From JBMNKL01 sp050261495 (GTDB taxonomy: Bacteria > Bacillota > Clostridia > Acetivibrionales > DTU013): 32,653 bases of DNA. The translations under genes and the position numbers were made by a program. The notes beneath the pieces are model-generated. The model searched no databases. It was given only the letters and a program-made list of their open reading frames with translations, and was not told the origin of the DNA. Within the stretch, counting starts at the first letter, position 1. Every line of letters starts with the position of its first letter. This document shows positions 16,756 to 25,680 of the stretch, in pieces. The stretch lies in contig JBLNDI010000115.1 of assembly GCA_050261495.1 (NCBI GenBank), forward strand, positions 1 to 32,653, in the 5' to 3' direction.

Positions 16756-18294
16756 TCAAGTCGCCTTATTCCAAAAACCTGCAATCTCAAAAGGCGAGTG
16801 CGGCATGGTTTCGCCGTAAGCCGCGCGCATGGCGCAACGCGCCAACCTGTCGCCTATCGCTTGCTTTCCCAGGGGGTGCAGGTCGTTATGCTCTCCCAGG
16901 TCGAAAGCCGCCGCCATCGCAGTACCCGGAATACTAAGCGATTGCCGCTGCTGCCTGCGTATAAGGTCCCAATTTGTGCCTTCGCCCCAATGCGCCAACT
17001 CGACGAATAAAAACGGGAACTCGTAACCCCAGTCCGACCTCCAGCCTTTCACAAGCGCCGCAAACTTCTCCGCGTAGCTTTCCGGGTTTACATCGTCCGA
17101 TTCACCCTGGTACCAGATGACGCCTTTAATGGTATAGCGCTTGAGAGGAGCCAGCATTCCGTTATATAACGAAGTCGGCTTGTTATGCAGGAATATTTCG
17201 GAAGCAGCAGGCGCGACCCGCGCCCCGCGGCGGAAACGCCAGGCGCCGTCAAGATCGAGCGACCCGCTGTCGGTTGTAATGAGGTACTGTTTTCCTGGTG
17301 TGAAACAGCCGCCATCCTTGCATATTGCCCGTATTGCTATGACGCACCGTCCGCGCGGCAGGGACGGCACGATGTATTCACGCGGAGGATACCGGTATGC
17401 TGTATTCCCTACAACCTCGCCATTTACATAGACCATATCCCAGTCCTTAATCGTACCGAGGAAAAGAGTAGCCGGTTTTCCGGCAATTTCCGGCGGAATA
17501 TCGATCGTCCTGCGCAGCCATACCGAGCCGCTGCCCGTCCACGGCAAAAGCAGTTCCCTTTCCTCCCAGCCGCTGTCGTCATAATCCGGCATATGCCATT
17601 TTTCAGCAAGACCGGGATCGTTTTCATCTATCTCGCCGAAGAATCTTTGCATGTTCTTTTCATTCTCTGCCTGAATCTTCTCCAGGTATTCCCCGTCGGT
17701 ACACCGGTCGGCTTCATGGAGCAGTCCGGGAAAGCTTCCCAGCATGCCCCTGCTCATCCATGCATGGATTGGCGTTCCGCCGTACGCCGATAATATAAGC
17801 CCGATGGGAACCTTATATCTTTCCTGCAGCCGTTTCGCAAAGAAATATCCGACTGCCGAAAAATCCTTTATAGTCCCTGGCGAAGCGCAAATCCATCCGC
17901 CGCCGTCCAGGTCTTCCAGCGGCATTTTGAATTCGCAGCGGTATGGTACGGTAAACTGGCGGATATTGGAGTTTGGAGCCTGCATTTCCTCAGGGTACAT
18001 ATGCCTGACGCGCTGCATCTGCATTTGCATGTTTGATTGACCTGAGCACAACCATACATCGCCGATATGGACATCATGTATTGTAATACCATTGACGGCC
18101 AGTTCATAGGGTCCGCCGGGCCGCAGGCCGTTTAGAACAACCTCCCATCTGCCGTTTTCATTCGGAAGCGTCCTGTACTGCCGGCCCAGGAATTCAACTG
18201 TCACAGGCCCGTCCGCCTTTCCCCAAAGCCTGACGGCGGCGTTTCTCTGGAGCACCATGCCGTCTGATATTAAAAAGGGAAGCTGAACTACCAT
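16756..18294 (-). CDS. Sialate O-acetylesterase-like SGNH hydrolase
   Basis: The 512-residue protein belongs to the family that removes O-acetyl groups from sialic acids or other glycans. The N-terminal beta domain is followed by the nucleophile block WLCSGQSNMQMQ (Ser in GQSNM), a jelly-roll-like insert (about residues 220-330, WLRRTIDIPPEIAGKPATLFLG), then GVIWYQGESD and the C-terminal catalytic Asp/His block DLGEHNDLHPLGK. There is no signal peptide, so it should act in the cytoplasm on imported glycans. AAAGGAGG abuts an ATG at 18300; ATG 18294 has 6-nt spacing and is chosen. It is divergent from an AraC-type regulator that is the likely activator. The true substrate (sialate or acetylated xylan fragments) is open. 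Confidence 0.88.
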   Translation of the reverse strand: MVVQLPFLISDGMVLQRNAAVRLWGKADGPVTVEFLGRQYRTLPNENGRWEVVLNGLRPGGPYELAVNGITIHDVHIGDVWLCSGQSNMQMQMQRVRHMYPEEMQAPNSNIRQFTVPYRCEFKMPLEDLDGGGWICASPGTIKDFSAVGYFFAKRLQERYKVPIGLILSAYGGTPIHAWMSRGMLGSFPGLLHEADRCTDGEYLEKIQAENEKNMQRFFGEIDENDPGLAEKWHMPDYDDSGWEERELLLPWTGSGSVWLRRTIDIPPEIAGKPATLFLGTIKDWDMVYVNGEVVGNTAYRYPPREYIVPSLPRGRCVIAIRAICKDGGCFTPGKQYLITTDSGSLDLDGAWRFRRGARVAPAASEIFLHNKPTSLYNGMLAPLKRYTIKGVIWYQGESDDVNPESYAEKFAALVKGWRSDWGYEFPFLFVELAHWGEGTNWDLIRRQQRQSLSIPGTAMAAAFDLGEHNDLHPLGKQAIGDRLARCAMRAAYGETMPHSPFEIAGFWNKAT

Positions 18295-18632
18295 TTGCAT
18301 CCTCCTTTCACATGCAACTGTCACATGTTCAGTGCATGCATATGTGTAGTTCCGTTAACTTCATTTTATTATATCGCTTTTATTATTTTAACTTTATTAT
18401 TCATTAAATTCAAACGGTATGGATGATACCGCTGCATACAGCCGCATGCGCTACCGCGCACACCGCCGCATTTGCAGCGTACCCCATAGTGTTTATTTAC
18501 TTTTTTATAAATTTATGATATATTTTTAACATAAGAAAGGCTGGTATAAAGCCCTGAAATCACATGTTTTTGCTTGCCATTTGCATTAAATAAGTTTAAA
18601 ACTATAAATAATTTCAAGGAAGGGTTAATCCT
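18295..18632. other. Divergent control region, esterase and AraC-type gene
   Basis: This is a 338-bp AT-rich gap with a GC-rich island at about 18420-18490, between two divergent starts. Promoters for both genes must lie here. I saw no unambiguous hexamer pair or operator repeats. Confidence 0.4.
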
Positions 18633-19538
18633 TTGATTGAGATATTAAATGGCGCCCGTGAACTGGTTAATTACAAGGGAGACTTCAAAATCCGGATTTA
18701 TCTTAACAAGGAATACGAAGATTATCCTCAGCATTGGCATACCGATACCGAGATTATCATGCCCGTAGAAAACTCATACACGGTTGTTATAGATGAAAAG
18801 ACATACAACCTGGACGTTAACGATATTATTGTCATACCTTCATGCGAACTGCACCAGATATTTGCTCCTCCTACCGGGCACAGGGTAATAATCCAGTTCG
18901 ACTGCACCATACTTTACTGCCTGACTGGCTTCAATACGGCGTTCCATATATTTCATCCCTGCGTGTTCATCACGCCTACCTCCATGCCCGATGCGCATGA
19001 CGAACTATCGACGCTTATTTCGGAAATGGTATCGGAATACTTTTTAACCCAGCCCTTCAGAGAGGCTTCCATATATTCCATGCTCATTCGTTTTTTCACC
19101 ATACTGGGGCGCAATTGCATTAATAAAAATGACATGTTCCTGAACATTAAAAAGCATAAAAAGCTTGAATATCTGAATGCATTTCTTAAAGTATGCAACT
19201 ACATAAATGATCATTGCACCGAGAACATAAAAATAGACGACGTTGCAAACATAGCAGGATTCAGCAAGTATCATTTCACACGCCTTTTCAAGCAGTTAAT
19301 GAACATATCCTGGTACGAGTACCTGATTAAACGCAGGATCCTGCTAGCCGAGCAGCTGTTGGTCCAGCCGGACCTGTCGATTACGCAGGTAGCCATGAAA
19401 TCAGGCTTTAGCAGCCTTGCTACATTCAACCGCCTGTTTAAAGCCATGAAATGCTGTACTCCTACCGAATACAGGCACCTGTACAGTACGCATTCCAAAA
19501 TGCAAAGCGAAACGGCAAATCTGCACGGCTCCCGGTGA
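18633..19538 (+). CDS. AraC-family transcriptional regulator
   Basis: The 301-residue protein has an N-terminal cupin sensor (about residues 15-110; HWHTDTEIIMPVENSY, VIPSCELHQIFAP). The C-terminal double helix-turn-helix domain lies at about 185-290, with IDDVANIAGFSKYHFTRLFK and the typical ending ITQVAMKSGFSSLATFNRLF. Such proteins usually bind a sugar-type ligand and activate nearby catabolic genes. The TTG start at 18633 follows AAGGAAGGG at 8-nt spacing. Its divergent partner is the acetylesterase, so it probably controls that gene. The TPR gene begins 44 bp after its stop and may be cotranscribed. Confidence 0.93.
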   Translation: MIEILNGARELVNYKGDFKIRIYLNKEYEDYPQHWHTDTEIIMPVENSYTVVIDEKTYNLDVNDIIVIPSCELHQIFAPPTGHRVIIQFDCTILYCLTGFNTAFHIFHPCVFITPTSMPDAHDELSTLISEMVSEYFLTQPFREASIYSMLIRFFTILGRNCINKNDMFLNIKKHKKLEYLNAFLKVCNYINDHCTENIKIDDVANIAGFSKYHFTRLFKQLMNISWYEYLIKRRILLAEQLLVQPDLSITQVAMKSGFSSLATFNRLFKAMKCCTPTEYRHLYSTHSKMQSETANLHGSR

Positions 19539-19582
19539 AACGCGGCAGCTGCCGCATACCCTTGGACTGGAGGACGATTGCA

Positions 19583-20401
19583 ATGAACAAAACTTATAAA
19601 TACCTTATCATAGGTCTGGTCATTCCGGCCATTATTACCATAATCGCAGCGAGAATAAACGCATGGCTCGGGGTGGCGGTTTTGCTCATATACCTGGCCG
19701 GGCTTTCCTATTTCAACAGGGCGCGGATTTTCAGCATAATCGGCAGCAGGAAATACACGCTCGGGAACACAGGCGAAGCCTTGAAGTGGTTCAAAAAGGC
19801 TCATGAAACAAAAAGGGCCGGTGCAAGGATTTCAGCGTCCTATGCATATATTCTCCTTAGAAACGGCGATCTTGCCGCATCTGAGGATGTGTTGCGGCAG
19901 GTTATGAACAGCAGCCGCCGCACCGAGGATGCCCCGTATATCAAGTCCATAATGGCCCTCGTGCTGTGGAAAAAAGGAGAACTTGACAATGCGGTCGATA
20001 TGCTAGAAGAAATCATTAAAACATACAAGACAACATCCGTTTACGGGAGCCTGGGTTACCTGCTCATTCTTAAAGGTGATTTGGAAAGAGCGCTGAATTT
20101 CAACCTGGAGGCGTATGACTACAACTCTTCGGACAGGATCATCCAGGACAACCTGGCCCAGAATTATTACCTTCTCGGCAAGTACGACAAGGCGGAGGAA
20201 ATTTACAAACCTCTCCTGGAGTCAAACCCTTCTTTCCCGGAACCTTATTACAACTACGGCCTCCTGCTGGAAAAACTGGGTGAAAACGGGCGGGCCCTTG
20301 AATTCATGAAAAAAGCCCTGGATTATAAATTCACTTACCTCAGTTCAATTACAAGGGAAGAAGTAGAATCGAAAATACGGGAAATCGAATCACGCATATA
20401 A
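19583..20401 (+). CDS. Membrane-anchored TPR-repeat protein
   Basis: The 272-residue protein has two close N-terminal membrane segments (about residues 6-24 and 30-47). At least five tetratricopeptide-like helical pairs follow (for example GNTGEALKWFKKAHETK, GELDNAVDMLEEIIKTYK, GKYDKAEEIYKPLLESNPS, GENGRALEFMKKALDYKF). TPR arrays mediate protein contacts; no enzymatic motif is present and the partner is unknown. The frame is open further upstream inside the AraC-type gene, but GGAGG 9 nt before ATG 19583 fixes the start. Its 3' end overlaps the convergent pseudouridine synthase gene by 12 bp. Confidence 0.88.
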   Translation: MNKTYKYLIIGLVIPAIITIIAARINAWLGVAVLLIYLAGLSYFNRARIFSIIGSRKYTLGNTGEALKWFKKAHETKRAGARISASYAYILLRNGDLAASEDVLRQVMNSSRRTEDAPYIKSIMALVLWKKGELDNAVDMLEEIIKTYKTTSVYGSLGYLLILKGDLERALNFNLEAYDYNSSDRIIQDNLAQNYYLLGKYDKAEEIYKPLLESNPSFPEPYYNYGLLLEKLGENGRALEFMKKALDYKFTYLSSITREEVESKIREIESRI

Positions 20402-21106
20402 TGAAAACAAGTTCCACGGGTACTTGTCCGGGGGTATTGAAACAAACAGTACCGGCTCTTTTGACACCGGGTGCGTGAAGCTGATTTCAGCCGACCAGAG
20501 CGCAAGCTGCATGCCCGGCTTGTTTAAATCCGCCCCGTATTTCTGGTCCCCGTAAAGAGGGTTCCCTGTCGCGGCAAGCTGCACACGGATCTGGTGCGGT
20601 CTTCCTGTATGCAGTTTTATTCGCACCAGCGAGAGGTTTTCCCTTGTTTCCTTCACCATGTAATCCAGCGACGCCTTTTTTGCCTTGTCCGGAACAGACG
20701 CAGTTTTTATACCTGCACGCTCCTGCGGTCCAACTACCTTGACGGTATTCGTCCTGTCGTCCTTTACAAGGTAATGCTCCAGCGTCCCGGATGGCTGCCG
20801 GGGCGTGCCGTGTACTACGGCTATGTATGACTTGCCGAATTTCCCTTCGCGTATCTGCCCGGAAAGCCTTGACGCTGCTTTTGACGTTTTTGCGAAAACC
20901 ATTACGCCGCCCACAGGCCGATCAAGCCTGTGGACAAGCCCAAGGTACACGTTGCCGGGCTTGTTGTACCTTACCTTTAAGTCTTCCTTCAGGATATCCA
21001 GCAGGTTTTCGTCTCCTGTCCGGTCGCCCTGTGTGAGCAGATTCGGCGGCTTTTCAACAACAATAATATGGTTGTCCTCGTAAATTATTTCCGGCTTTTT
21101 TCCCAT
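20390..21106 (-). CDS. RluA-family pseudouridine synthase
   Basis: The 238-residue catalytic domain of the RluA/RluD type carries the catalytic block GLVHRLDRPVGGVMVFAKT (Asp of HRLD). It also has the GKSYIAVVHG and HTGRPHQIRVQLAATGNPLYGD signatures. There is no N-terminal S4 domain, which separates it from RluD proper and makes it a short orphan-type member; its target RNA cannot be read from sequence. The ATG lies 1 bp after the stop of the upstream methyltransferase, so the two form an RNA-modification operon. The Shine-Dalgarno (GGGAAG) is weak, as expected for coupled translation. Confidence 0.93.
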   Translation of the reverse strand: MGKKPEIIYEDNHIIVVEKPPNLLTQGDRTGDENLLDILKEDLKVRYNKPGNVYLGLVHRLDRPVGGVMVFAKTSKAASRLSGQIREGKFGKSYIAVVHGTPRQPSGTLEHYLVKDDRTNTVKVVGPQERAGIKTASVPDKAKKASLDYMVKETRENLSLVRIKLHTGRPHQIRVQLAATGNPLYGDQKYGADLNKPGMQLALWSAEISFTHPVSKEPVLFVSIPPDKYPWNLFSLYA

Positions 21107-21107
21107 A

Positions 21108-21983
21108 TCACGCTTCCCATCTGCCGGTCGAACCGCATGGCAGTATTATTCCCGCGGTTGAAGATCTAAGGCCTATCTCGCCGGCGCTGACCGAACCGCC
21201 GTACTTCCTTTGAATTGACAGCTTTAGCATATTTTCAATCACCGTAGGTGAAAGACCGGTTGTATATGAATTTATAATGAAGAAAACCGGCTCCGGCGCC
21301 AGGATATCCATGCACAGGTTTATAAGTCCATACAGTTCGTCCTCTATTTTCCACAGCTCTCCGTTCGGCCCCCTTCCATAAGAAGGCGGATCCATGATAA
21401 CCGCGTCATATTTCCTGCCCCGCCTTTTCTCGCGGACTACAAATTTCACCACGTCGTCCACAATAAAACGCACCGGCTTGTCTTGCAACCCTGAAAGCGC
21501 AAGGTTTTCCTTTGCCCTGGCGACCATGCCCTTCGACGCGTCGACATGGCAAACCGCGGCTCCCGCGCGTGCCGCCGCTACCGTGGCGCCGCCGGTATAT
21601 GCAAAAAGGTTCAGGACGCTGATCCTCCTGCCTGTTCGTTTAAACGCATCGCCGGTTTTCTCCATGATCCATTTCCAGTTCACGGCTTGCTCCGGGAACA
21701 GCCCCGTATGCTTGAAGCCCGTAGGTTCTATGAAAAACTCCAGGTCGCCGTAACTGATCGTCCACCTGGAAGGAAGCCTCCTCAGGTACTCCCAATGGCC
21801 GCCCCCGCTGCTGCTCCTGTGGTAATGCGCGTCCGCTCCCGCCCATGCTTTTTCATTTCCCGCGACAGGCCAGATTGCCTGCGGGTCGGGTCTTCTCAGT
21901 ATATATTTGCCCCAGCGTTCCAGTTTTTCCCCGCCGCCGGTGTCAATAAGCTCATAATCTTTCCAATCGTCAGCCAGCAGCAT
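21108..21983 (-). CDS. SAM-dependent rRNA methyltransferase, RlmI-like
   Basis: The 291-residue class I methyltransferase has the SAM-binding motif LNLFAYTGGATVAAARAG, the acidic motif HVDASKGMVARAKEN, and the catalytic VIMDPPSYGRGPNGE. Relatives methylate cytosine C5 or guanine in 23S rRNA. The PUA domain of RlmI is missing; the N-terminal segment (DDWKDYELIDTGGGEKLERW) is that of a Clostridia-typical short form. It is followed 1 bp later by a pseudouridine synthase, which supports an RNA-modification role. The exact nucleotide target is unknown. Confidence 0.88.
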   Translation of the reverse strand: MLLADDWKDYELIDTGGGEKLERWGKYILRRPDPQAIWPVAGNEKAWAGADAHYHRSSSGGGHWEYLRRLPSRWTISYGDLEFFIEPTGFKHTGLFPEQAVNWKWIMEKTGDAFKRTGRRISVLNLFAYTGGATVAAARAGAAVCHVDASKGMVARAKENLALSGLQDKPVRFIVDDVVKFVVREKRRGRKYDAVIMDPPSYGRGPNGELWKIEDELYGLINLCMDILAPEPVFFIINSYTTGLSPTVIENMLKLSIQRKYGGSVSAGEIGLRSSTAGIILPCGSTGRWEA

Positions 21984-22117
21984 TTTTTACCTCCATGCAT
22001 TGAAGCCGTGTTTTAGCGTGCAATATTTACCTAAATATCGCGTCATTAATTATACTTTACATTAAAACAGCGAATCAATCAAACATGCTTTTCACGCTAA
22101 AAAATTTAAATTACTTA

Positions 22118-22146
22118 TTGACATATAATATTATACATTGTATATT
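22118..22146 (+). promoter_or_regulatory. Promoter of the SDR-PadR operon
   Basis: TTGACA (22118-22123), 17-bp spacer and TATATT (22141-22146). A 29-bp palindrome starts at the base after the -35 and covers the spacer and -10. Confidence 0.75.
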
Positions 22147-22152
22147 ATTATA
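22124..22152. promoter_or_regulatory. 29-bp palindromic operator, probable PadR site
   Basis: Arms TATAATATTATACA (22124-22137) and TGTATATTATTATA (22139-22152) are complementary at 13 of 14 positions around a single central T. The core ATACATTGTAT resembles PadR-family operators, and a PadR gene is the third gene of the operon. Binding here would block RNA polymerase. Autoregulation is inference. Confidence 0.65.
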
Positions 22153-22194
22153 CATAGAAAAGCTTATTAGTGTTTTGATAGGAGTGTGCATGAA

Positions 22195-22998
22195 ATGAAA
22201 TCGCTGGTTTTCATTACGGGGGCAACAGGAGGCCTGGGCAAAGCTTTTGCAGTCGAATGCGCCGGCCGCGGCTGGGACTTGTTCCTGACCGACCTTTCGG
22301 AAGACGCGCTGGGCCGTCTTGCAAAAAGCCTTATGAATACTTATAACGTCAATATTTTATACAGCAGCTGCGATCTTGCCGATTCCGAGGACCGGGGCAG
22401 ATTAATCAGGCATGTAAGCGAACAGGGTTTTAGGTTCAATTTCCTGATAAATGTCGCCGGCCTGGATTATGAAGGCCCGTTTTCGGAAAAAACCTGCCCC
22501 CAGATTCGCGCGATAATCCGTTTAAATATTGAGGCAACGCTGGAACTGACGCATGAAATATTGAAGCTGAGAGATCCGTCAAGAACTTTCCGCATAATTA
22601 ATGTCGCCAGCCTCGCGGCGTATTACCCGATGCCGGTTAAGGCCATATACGCATCGTCAAAGCGTTTCCTTCTTGATTTTTCAAGGGCGCTTGGCGAGGA
22701 ACTGCGTTCACGGGATATTTCCGTCACGGCGGTGTGTCCCGCCGGAATGCCGACCACGCCGGAATGCATCAAGGCAATCGAGGCACAAGGTTTCATCGGA
22801 AGGATAACTACCAGGAACGTGGGCTTTGTTGCGTCAGGCGCCATAGACAAGGCGCTTCGCGGGAAACCGGTATATATACCGGGCATTGTGAACAGGCTGC
22901 TGAAAACCATGGGCAGCCTTGTCCCCCCATCAATGCTTGCACGCATCGTGGGGTTCCGTTGGAAAGTTTCGAGGGAAAGAAGGGAGGCTTTAGTATGA
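22195..22998 (+). CDS. Short-chain dehydrogenase/reductase
   Basis: The 267-residue Rossmann protein has the cofactor motif TGATGGLGKAF (residues ~8-18), NVAG near 90, the catalytic Ser in INVASLAAY and the Tyr-Lys pair YASSK. The Pro-Gly-like VCPAGMPTT segment follows. Length and the hydrophobic C-terminal third (PGIVNRLLKTMGSLVPPSML) fit the classical acyl- or sterol-type SDRs, but the substrate is unknown. GGAG lies 10 nt before ATG 22195; the in-frame GTG at 22186 is too close to it. It is the first gene of a four-gene operon and overlaps the next SDR by 4 bp. Confidence 0.92.
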   Translation: MKSLVFITGATGGLGKAFAVECAGRGWDLFLTDLSEDALGRLAKSLMNTYNVNILYSSCDLADSEDRGRLIRHVSEQGFRFNFLINVAGLDYEGPFSEKTCPQIRAIIRLNIEATLELTHEILKLRDPSRTFRIINVASLAAYYPMPVKAIYASSKRFLLDFSRALGEELRSRDISVTAVCPAGMPTTPECIKAIEAQGFIGRITTRNVGFVASGAIDKALRGKPVYIPGIVNRLLKTMGSLVPPSMLARIVGFRWKVSRERREALV

Positions 22999-23957
22999 TT
23001 TCAAACAAGGGTGAATTAACTTGCAGCATTGATCAGCCGGCCGGTACGGGATTAGGCGGAAAAATCGTTGTAATTACCGGGGCAACCTCGGGTATCGGCC
23101 TGGCAACAGCGAAAGAACTGGCCCAAAAAGGCGCCGTGGTAATAGGCGTCGGGCGTTCAGGGGAGCGCTGCGAAATTGCCGGATCCTCTGTTGTCAGCGC
23201 TTGCCCGGAGGCAAAAATAACTTACCTGGCGGCAGATTTGTCTTCCCTCTCAGAGGTAGCCAGGCTTGCCGAAGAAATTCGAATCATGCTCGCAGCAAGC
23301 GGGTACGGGCACATCGACGTGTTGATAAACAACGCGGCTGCGGTATCAAGCTGGTATGTTTCAACTGTTGACGGTTTTGAGCTGCAATTCGCCGTAAACC
23401 ACCTGGCGCCATTCAGGCTGACTTGCGAACTTCTCTCGCTTCTTGAGCGTTCACCCGCAGGAACGGTTATTTCGGTGAGCTCCGGCTCCCATTACAGGAC
23501 CAGGATCAACTGGAAAGACATAATGCTCAGAAAACATTACAACTGCCTGCTTGCTTACAAGCAGACAAAACTTGCAAATGTGCTTTTTATTTCGGAGCTG
23601 AACAGGAAATTGTCTGCCTCCGGAAGCCCCGTCAGGGCGTTTGCCTTCGACCCCGGCCTGGTCAATACGGATATCGGGCTCAAAGGGACAAGCGGAATAG
23701 TGAAAAAAATATGGAAAATGCGAAGCAAGAAAGGAACCCCTGCCGAACAGCCTGCGCGCTCGATTGCCTGGCTTGCTACGGACCCCGGCGCCAGGCGCTC
23801 GGGAGAGATATACTGGAAGGGCTGTTTACCCGTAAAACCAAGCCGCTACTCGCAGCGGAAAGATGTTGCCGAAAAGCTCTGGGAGCTATCCGAGAGAATG
23901 TGCGGTATAAAGTACCCTTTCGGAAATGTTTCGGACGCTGAACCACTTCCGTCTTGA
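22995..23957 (+). CDS. Short-chain dehydrogenase, retinol-dehydrogenase-like
   Basis: The 320-residue SDR has GKIVVITGATSGIGLATAKE, LINNAAAV, the substrate-side FAVNHLAPF, VISVSSGSHY (catalytic Ser) and YKQTK (Tyr-Lys). This combination (N-H-L-x-P-F plus Y-x-x-x-K-L-A-N) is typical of retinol dehydrogenase/WW-oxidoreductase-like SDRs acting on lipophilic substrates. ATG 22995 overlaps the stop of the preceding SDR (ATGA) with AGGGAGG upstream; the longer open frame extending to 22734 is an artefact. Two dissimilar SDRs translated in series suggest consecutive steps on one substrate, or a heteromeric enzyme; this is inference. Confidence 0.92.
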   Translation: MISNKGELTCSIDQPAGTGLGGKIVVITGATSGIGLATAKELAQKGAVVIGVGRSGERCEIAGSSVVSACPEAKITYLAADLSSLSEVARLAEEIRIMLAASGYGHIDVLINNAAAVSSWYVSTVDGFELQFAVNHLAPFRLTCELLSLLERSPAGTVISVSSGSHYRTRINWKDIMLRKHYNCLLAYKQTKLANVLFISELNRKLSASGSPVRAFAFDPGLVNTDIGLKGTSGIVKKIWKMRSKKGTPAEQPARSIAWLATDPGARRSGEIYWKGCLPVKPSRYSQRKDVAEKLWELSERMCGIKYPFGNVSDAEPLPS

Positions 23958-24052
23958 ACCGGGCAGGCAGATAGGTTAAATTGTAATTAACAGGCGTAAC
24001 TTTGCTGAAAATAAGAAAATGCATGCATACAAGGGGAACGGAGGTCGTTAAT

Positions 24053-24373
24053 TTGGATCCCCAGATGAAGAAAGGGCTGTTGGATGCTTGCGTCCTTCAT
24101 GTCTTGCAAAAAAATGATGCTTACGGTTACAAGCTGACCCAGGAAATCACGAGTCTTCTTGACACGTCGGAATCGGCGCTTTATCCTGTCCTGAGAAGGC
24201 TTGAAGCCCAAGGTTTTCTCGAGACTTATTCCGCGGAATACTCCGGGCGGCTCAGACGCTACTACAGGATAACCGCAGCCGGAATTGAACGCTTGAAAGA
24301 ATACAGGAGCGAACTGTCCGAATTTAAGAAAATTATAGATTTCATAATAGGTGGTGCCAACGAAAATGGATGA
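24053..24373 (+). CDS. PadR-family transcriptional repressor
   Basis: The 106-residue protein is the short PadR type: winged helix with LLDACVLHVLQKNDAYGYKL, the recognition region SESALYPVLRRLEAQGFLET, wing YSGRLRRYYRITAAG, and a C-terminal dimerisation helix. GGAGG 8 nt before a TTG at 24053 marks the start, giving the family length; the upstream ATG-less extension to 24002 is unlikely. It overlaps the HAAS gene by 8 bp, the usual PadR-HAAS pairing. The palindrome in the operon promoter is its likely autoregulatory target. Confidence 0.93.
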   Translation: MDPQMKKGLLDACVLHVLQKNDAYGYKLTQEITSLLDTSESALYPVLRRLEAQGFLETYSAEYSGRLRRYYRITAAGIERLKEYRSELSEFKKIIDFIIGGANENG

Positions 24374-25661
24374 AAAAATAAAAGCTTTCTTGGCGGAACT
24401 GGATTCAAAGCTGTCCAGCCTGCCGGCAGATGAAAAGGAGGAAGCCCTCGAATATTACAGGGAGTATATAAACGACGCTATTGAAGAAGGAGTTGACGCG
24501 GAGGAACTGCTTTCACGCCTTGATGCTCCCGAAAAGATTGCGGCCATGGTCAAAGCGGAAACCAGCATCAGGAGGGCACAGAAAAACCCCGGCATCAAGA
24601 ATTATTCAAAAGCCGTAAAATATGCCCGTTTTAATATAACCAGGCCGCTAATGCTGTTTCTTTTTTCAATCCTTATTTTTACGACTTACGGCGTGGCGGT
24701 GACGCTTTTTCTCGGCGCCTTCGCCGGCGCGGCTTCCGCGTTGATATTATTGTCGGCCATTTTTTACGAAGCATTCAAAATGCCCCTGTCATATACAGCC
24801 GAAATAATCGGTACAGTCGGAATCGGGATCTCCGGCGCCGGGTTTTGCCTATTTATCGCATACGTCCTTTTCGTGCTCTTCAGGCTTTTCATAAGGCTCT
24901 CCGCCGGTCTTATCGCCCGCATGATGAAAAAGCCCGATATGCCGGCAGCCGGTAACGGTGAGAAAAAGCTTCGTCCGGCCAGGAAAGCAGGTTTCGCGAT
25001 GAAAGCAATCCTTGCGGCAACTGTGGCAGGGTTGGCGCTTGCGTTTGTTTCGGGCCTTCCGGTTAAAATGTTCATGATTTTCAACAGCATGAAACCGGCT
25101 AATATAACAATGCATGAGTGGGAATATGACGCCGGCGGCGTCAGCATCATCGACATTGAAACCGCCCATTCCGAAATAGACCTGGAATACGGCAAATCCG
25201 GCAAAATCAAGTTGACGTACGAGCAGTCGGACTGGTTGGAGCCGCAAATTTCATTTGAAAACGGGCAGCTATCTTTCAAAGAAAAATCCAATGGAAGAAT
25301 GCCGATGTTTTCGCTCGTGTCCATGCATGAAAACAAGGCCGCGCTTACTATCACGCTCCCGGATTCTTTCAAGGCGGAAAATATAAACCTGGAAAGCAGG
25401 GGAGGCTTCATCCGCATCAGCGGCTCGCCCGGCGATATATCCGCCGGGACCTACACGGGTTCCATTTATGTAAAATTTGGCCCTGGCGCAAAACCCGAAT
25501 CCGTCAAAGCCAGGACAACCAAAGGCATAATAATGGCGGGAGGCAGGGACGCCGGCCAAAAAACAACAAACGGCACGGTATACGATGAGTACCGGCCGGA
25601 TATGCAGAATGGCATTGATTTTATCATTGAAACCGAGCGCGGCAGCATTTATTTCGAATAG
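24366..25661 (+). CDS. HAAS/DUF1700 and DUF4097-type membrane protein
   Basis: The 431-residue protein begins with the HAAS (DUF1700) helical domain (KAFLAELDSKLSSLPADEKE, LDAPEKIAAMVKAE). Three or four membrane segments follow between about residues 95 and 235. A C-terminal DUF4097-like right-handed beta-repeat domain outside the membrane completes it (VSIIDIETAHSEIDLEYG, NLESRGGFIRISGSPGDI, SVKARTTKGIIMAGG). HAAS proteins are nearly always coded next to PadR regulators and are thought to take part in their signalling; the mechanism is not settled. ATG 24366 overlaps the PadR stop, so translation is coupled. It ends 20 bp before the convergent ABC operon. Confidence 0.9.
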   Translation: MDEKIKAFLAELDSKLSSLPADEKEEALEYYREYINDAIEEGVDAEELLSRLDAPEKIAAMVKAETSIRRAQKNPGIKNYSKAVKYARFNITRPLMLFLFSILIFTTYGVAVTLFLGAFAGAASALILLSAIFYEAFKMPLSYTAEIIGTVGIGISGAGFCLFIAYVLFVLFRLFIRLSAGLIARMMKKPDMPAAGNGEKKLRPARKAGFAMKAILAATVAGLALAFVSGLPVKMFMIFNSMKPANITMHEWEYDAGGVSIIDIETAHSEIDLEYGKSGKIKLTYEQSDWLEPQISFENGQLSFKEKSNGRMPMFSLVSMHENKAALTITLPDSFKAENINLESRGGFIRISGSPGDISAGTYTGSIYVKFGPGAKPESVKARTTKGIIMAGGRDAGQKTTNGTVYDEYRPDMQNGIDFIIETERGSIYFE

Positions 25662-25680
25662 CCGCACGGCAAGACCTGAT

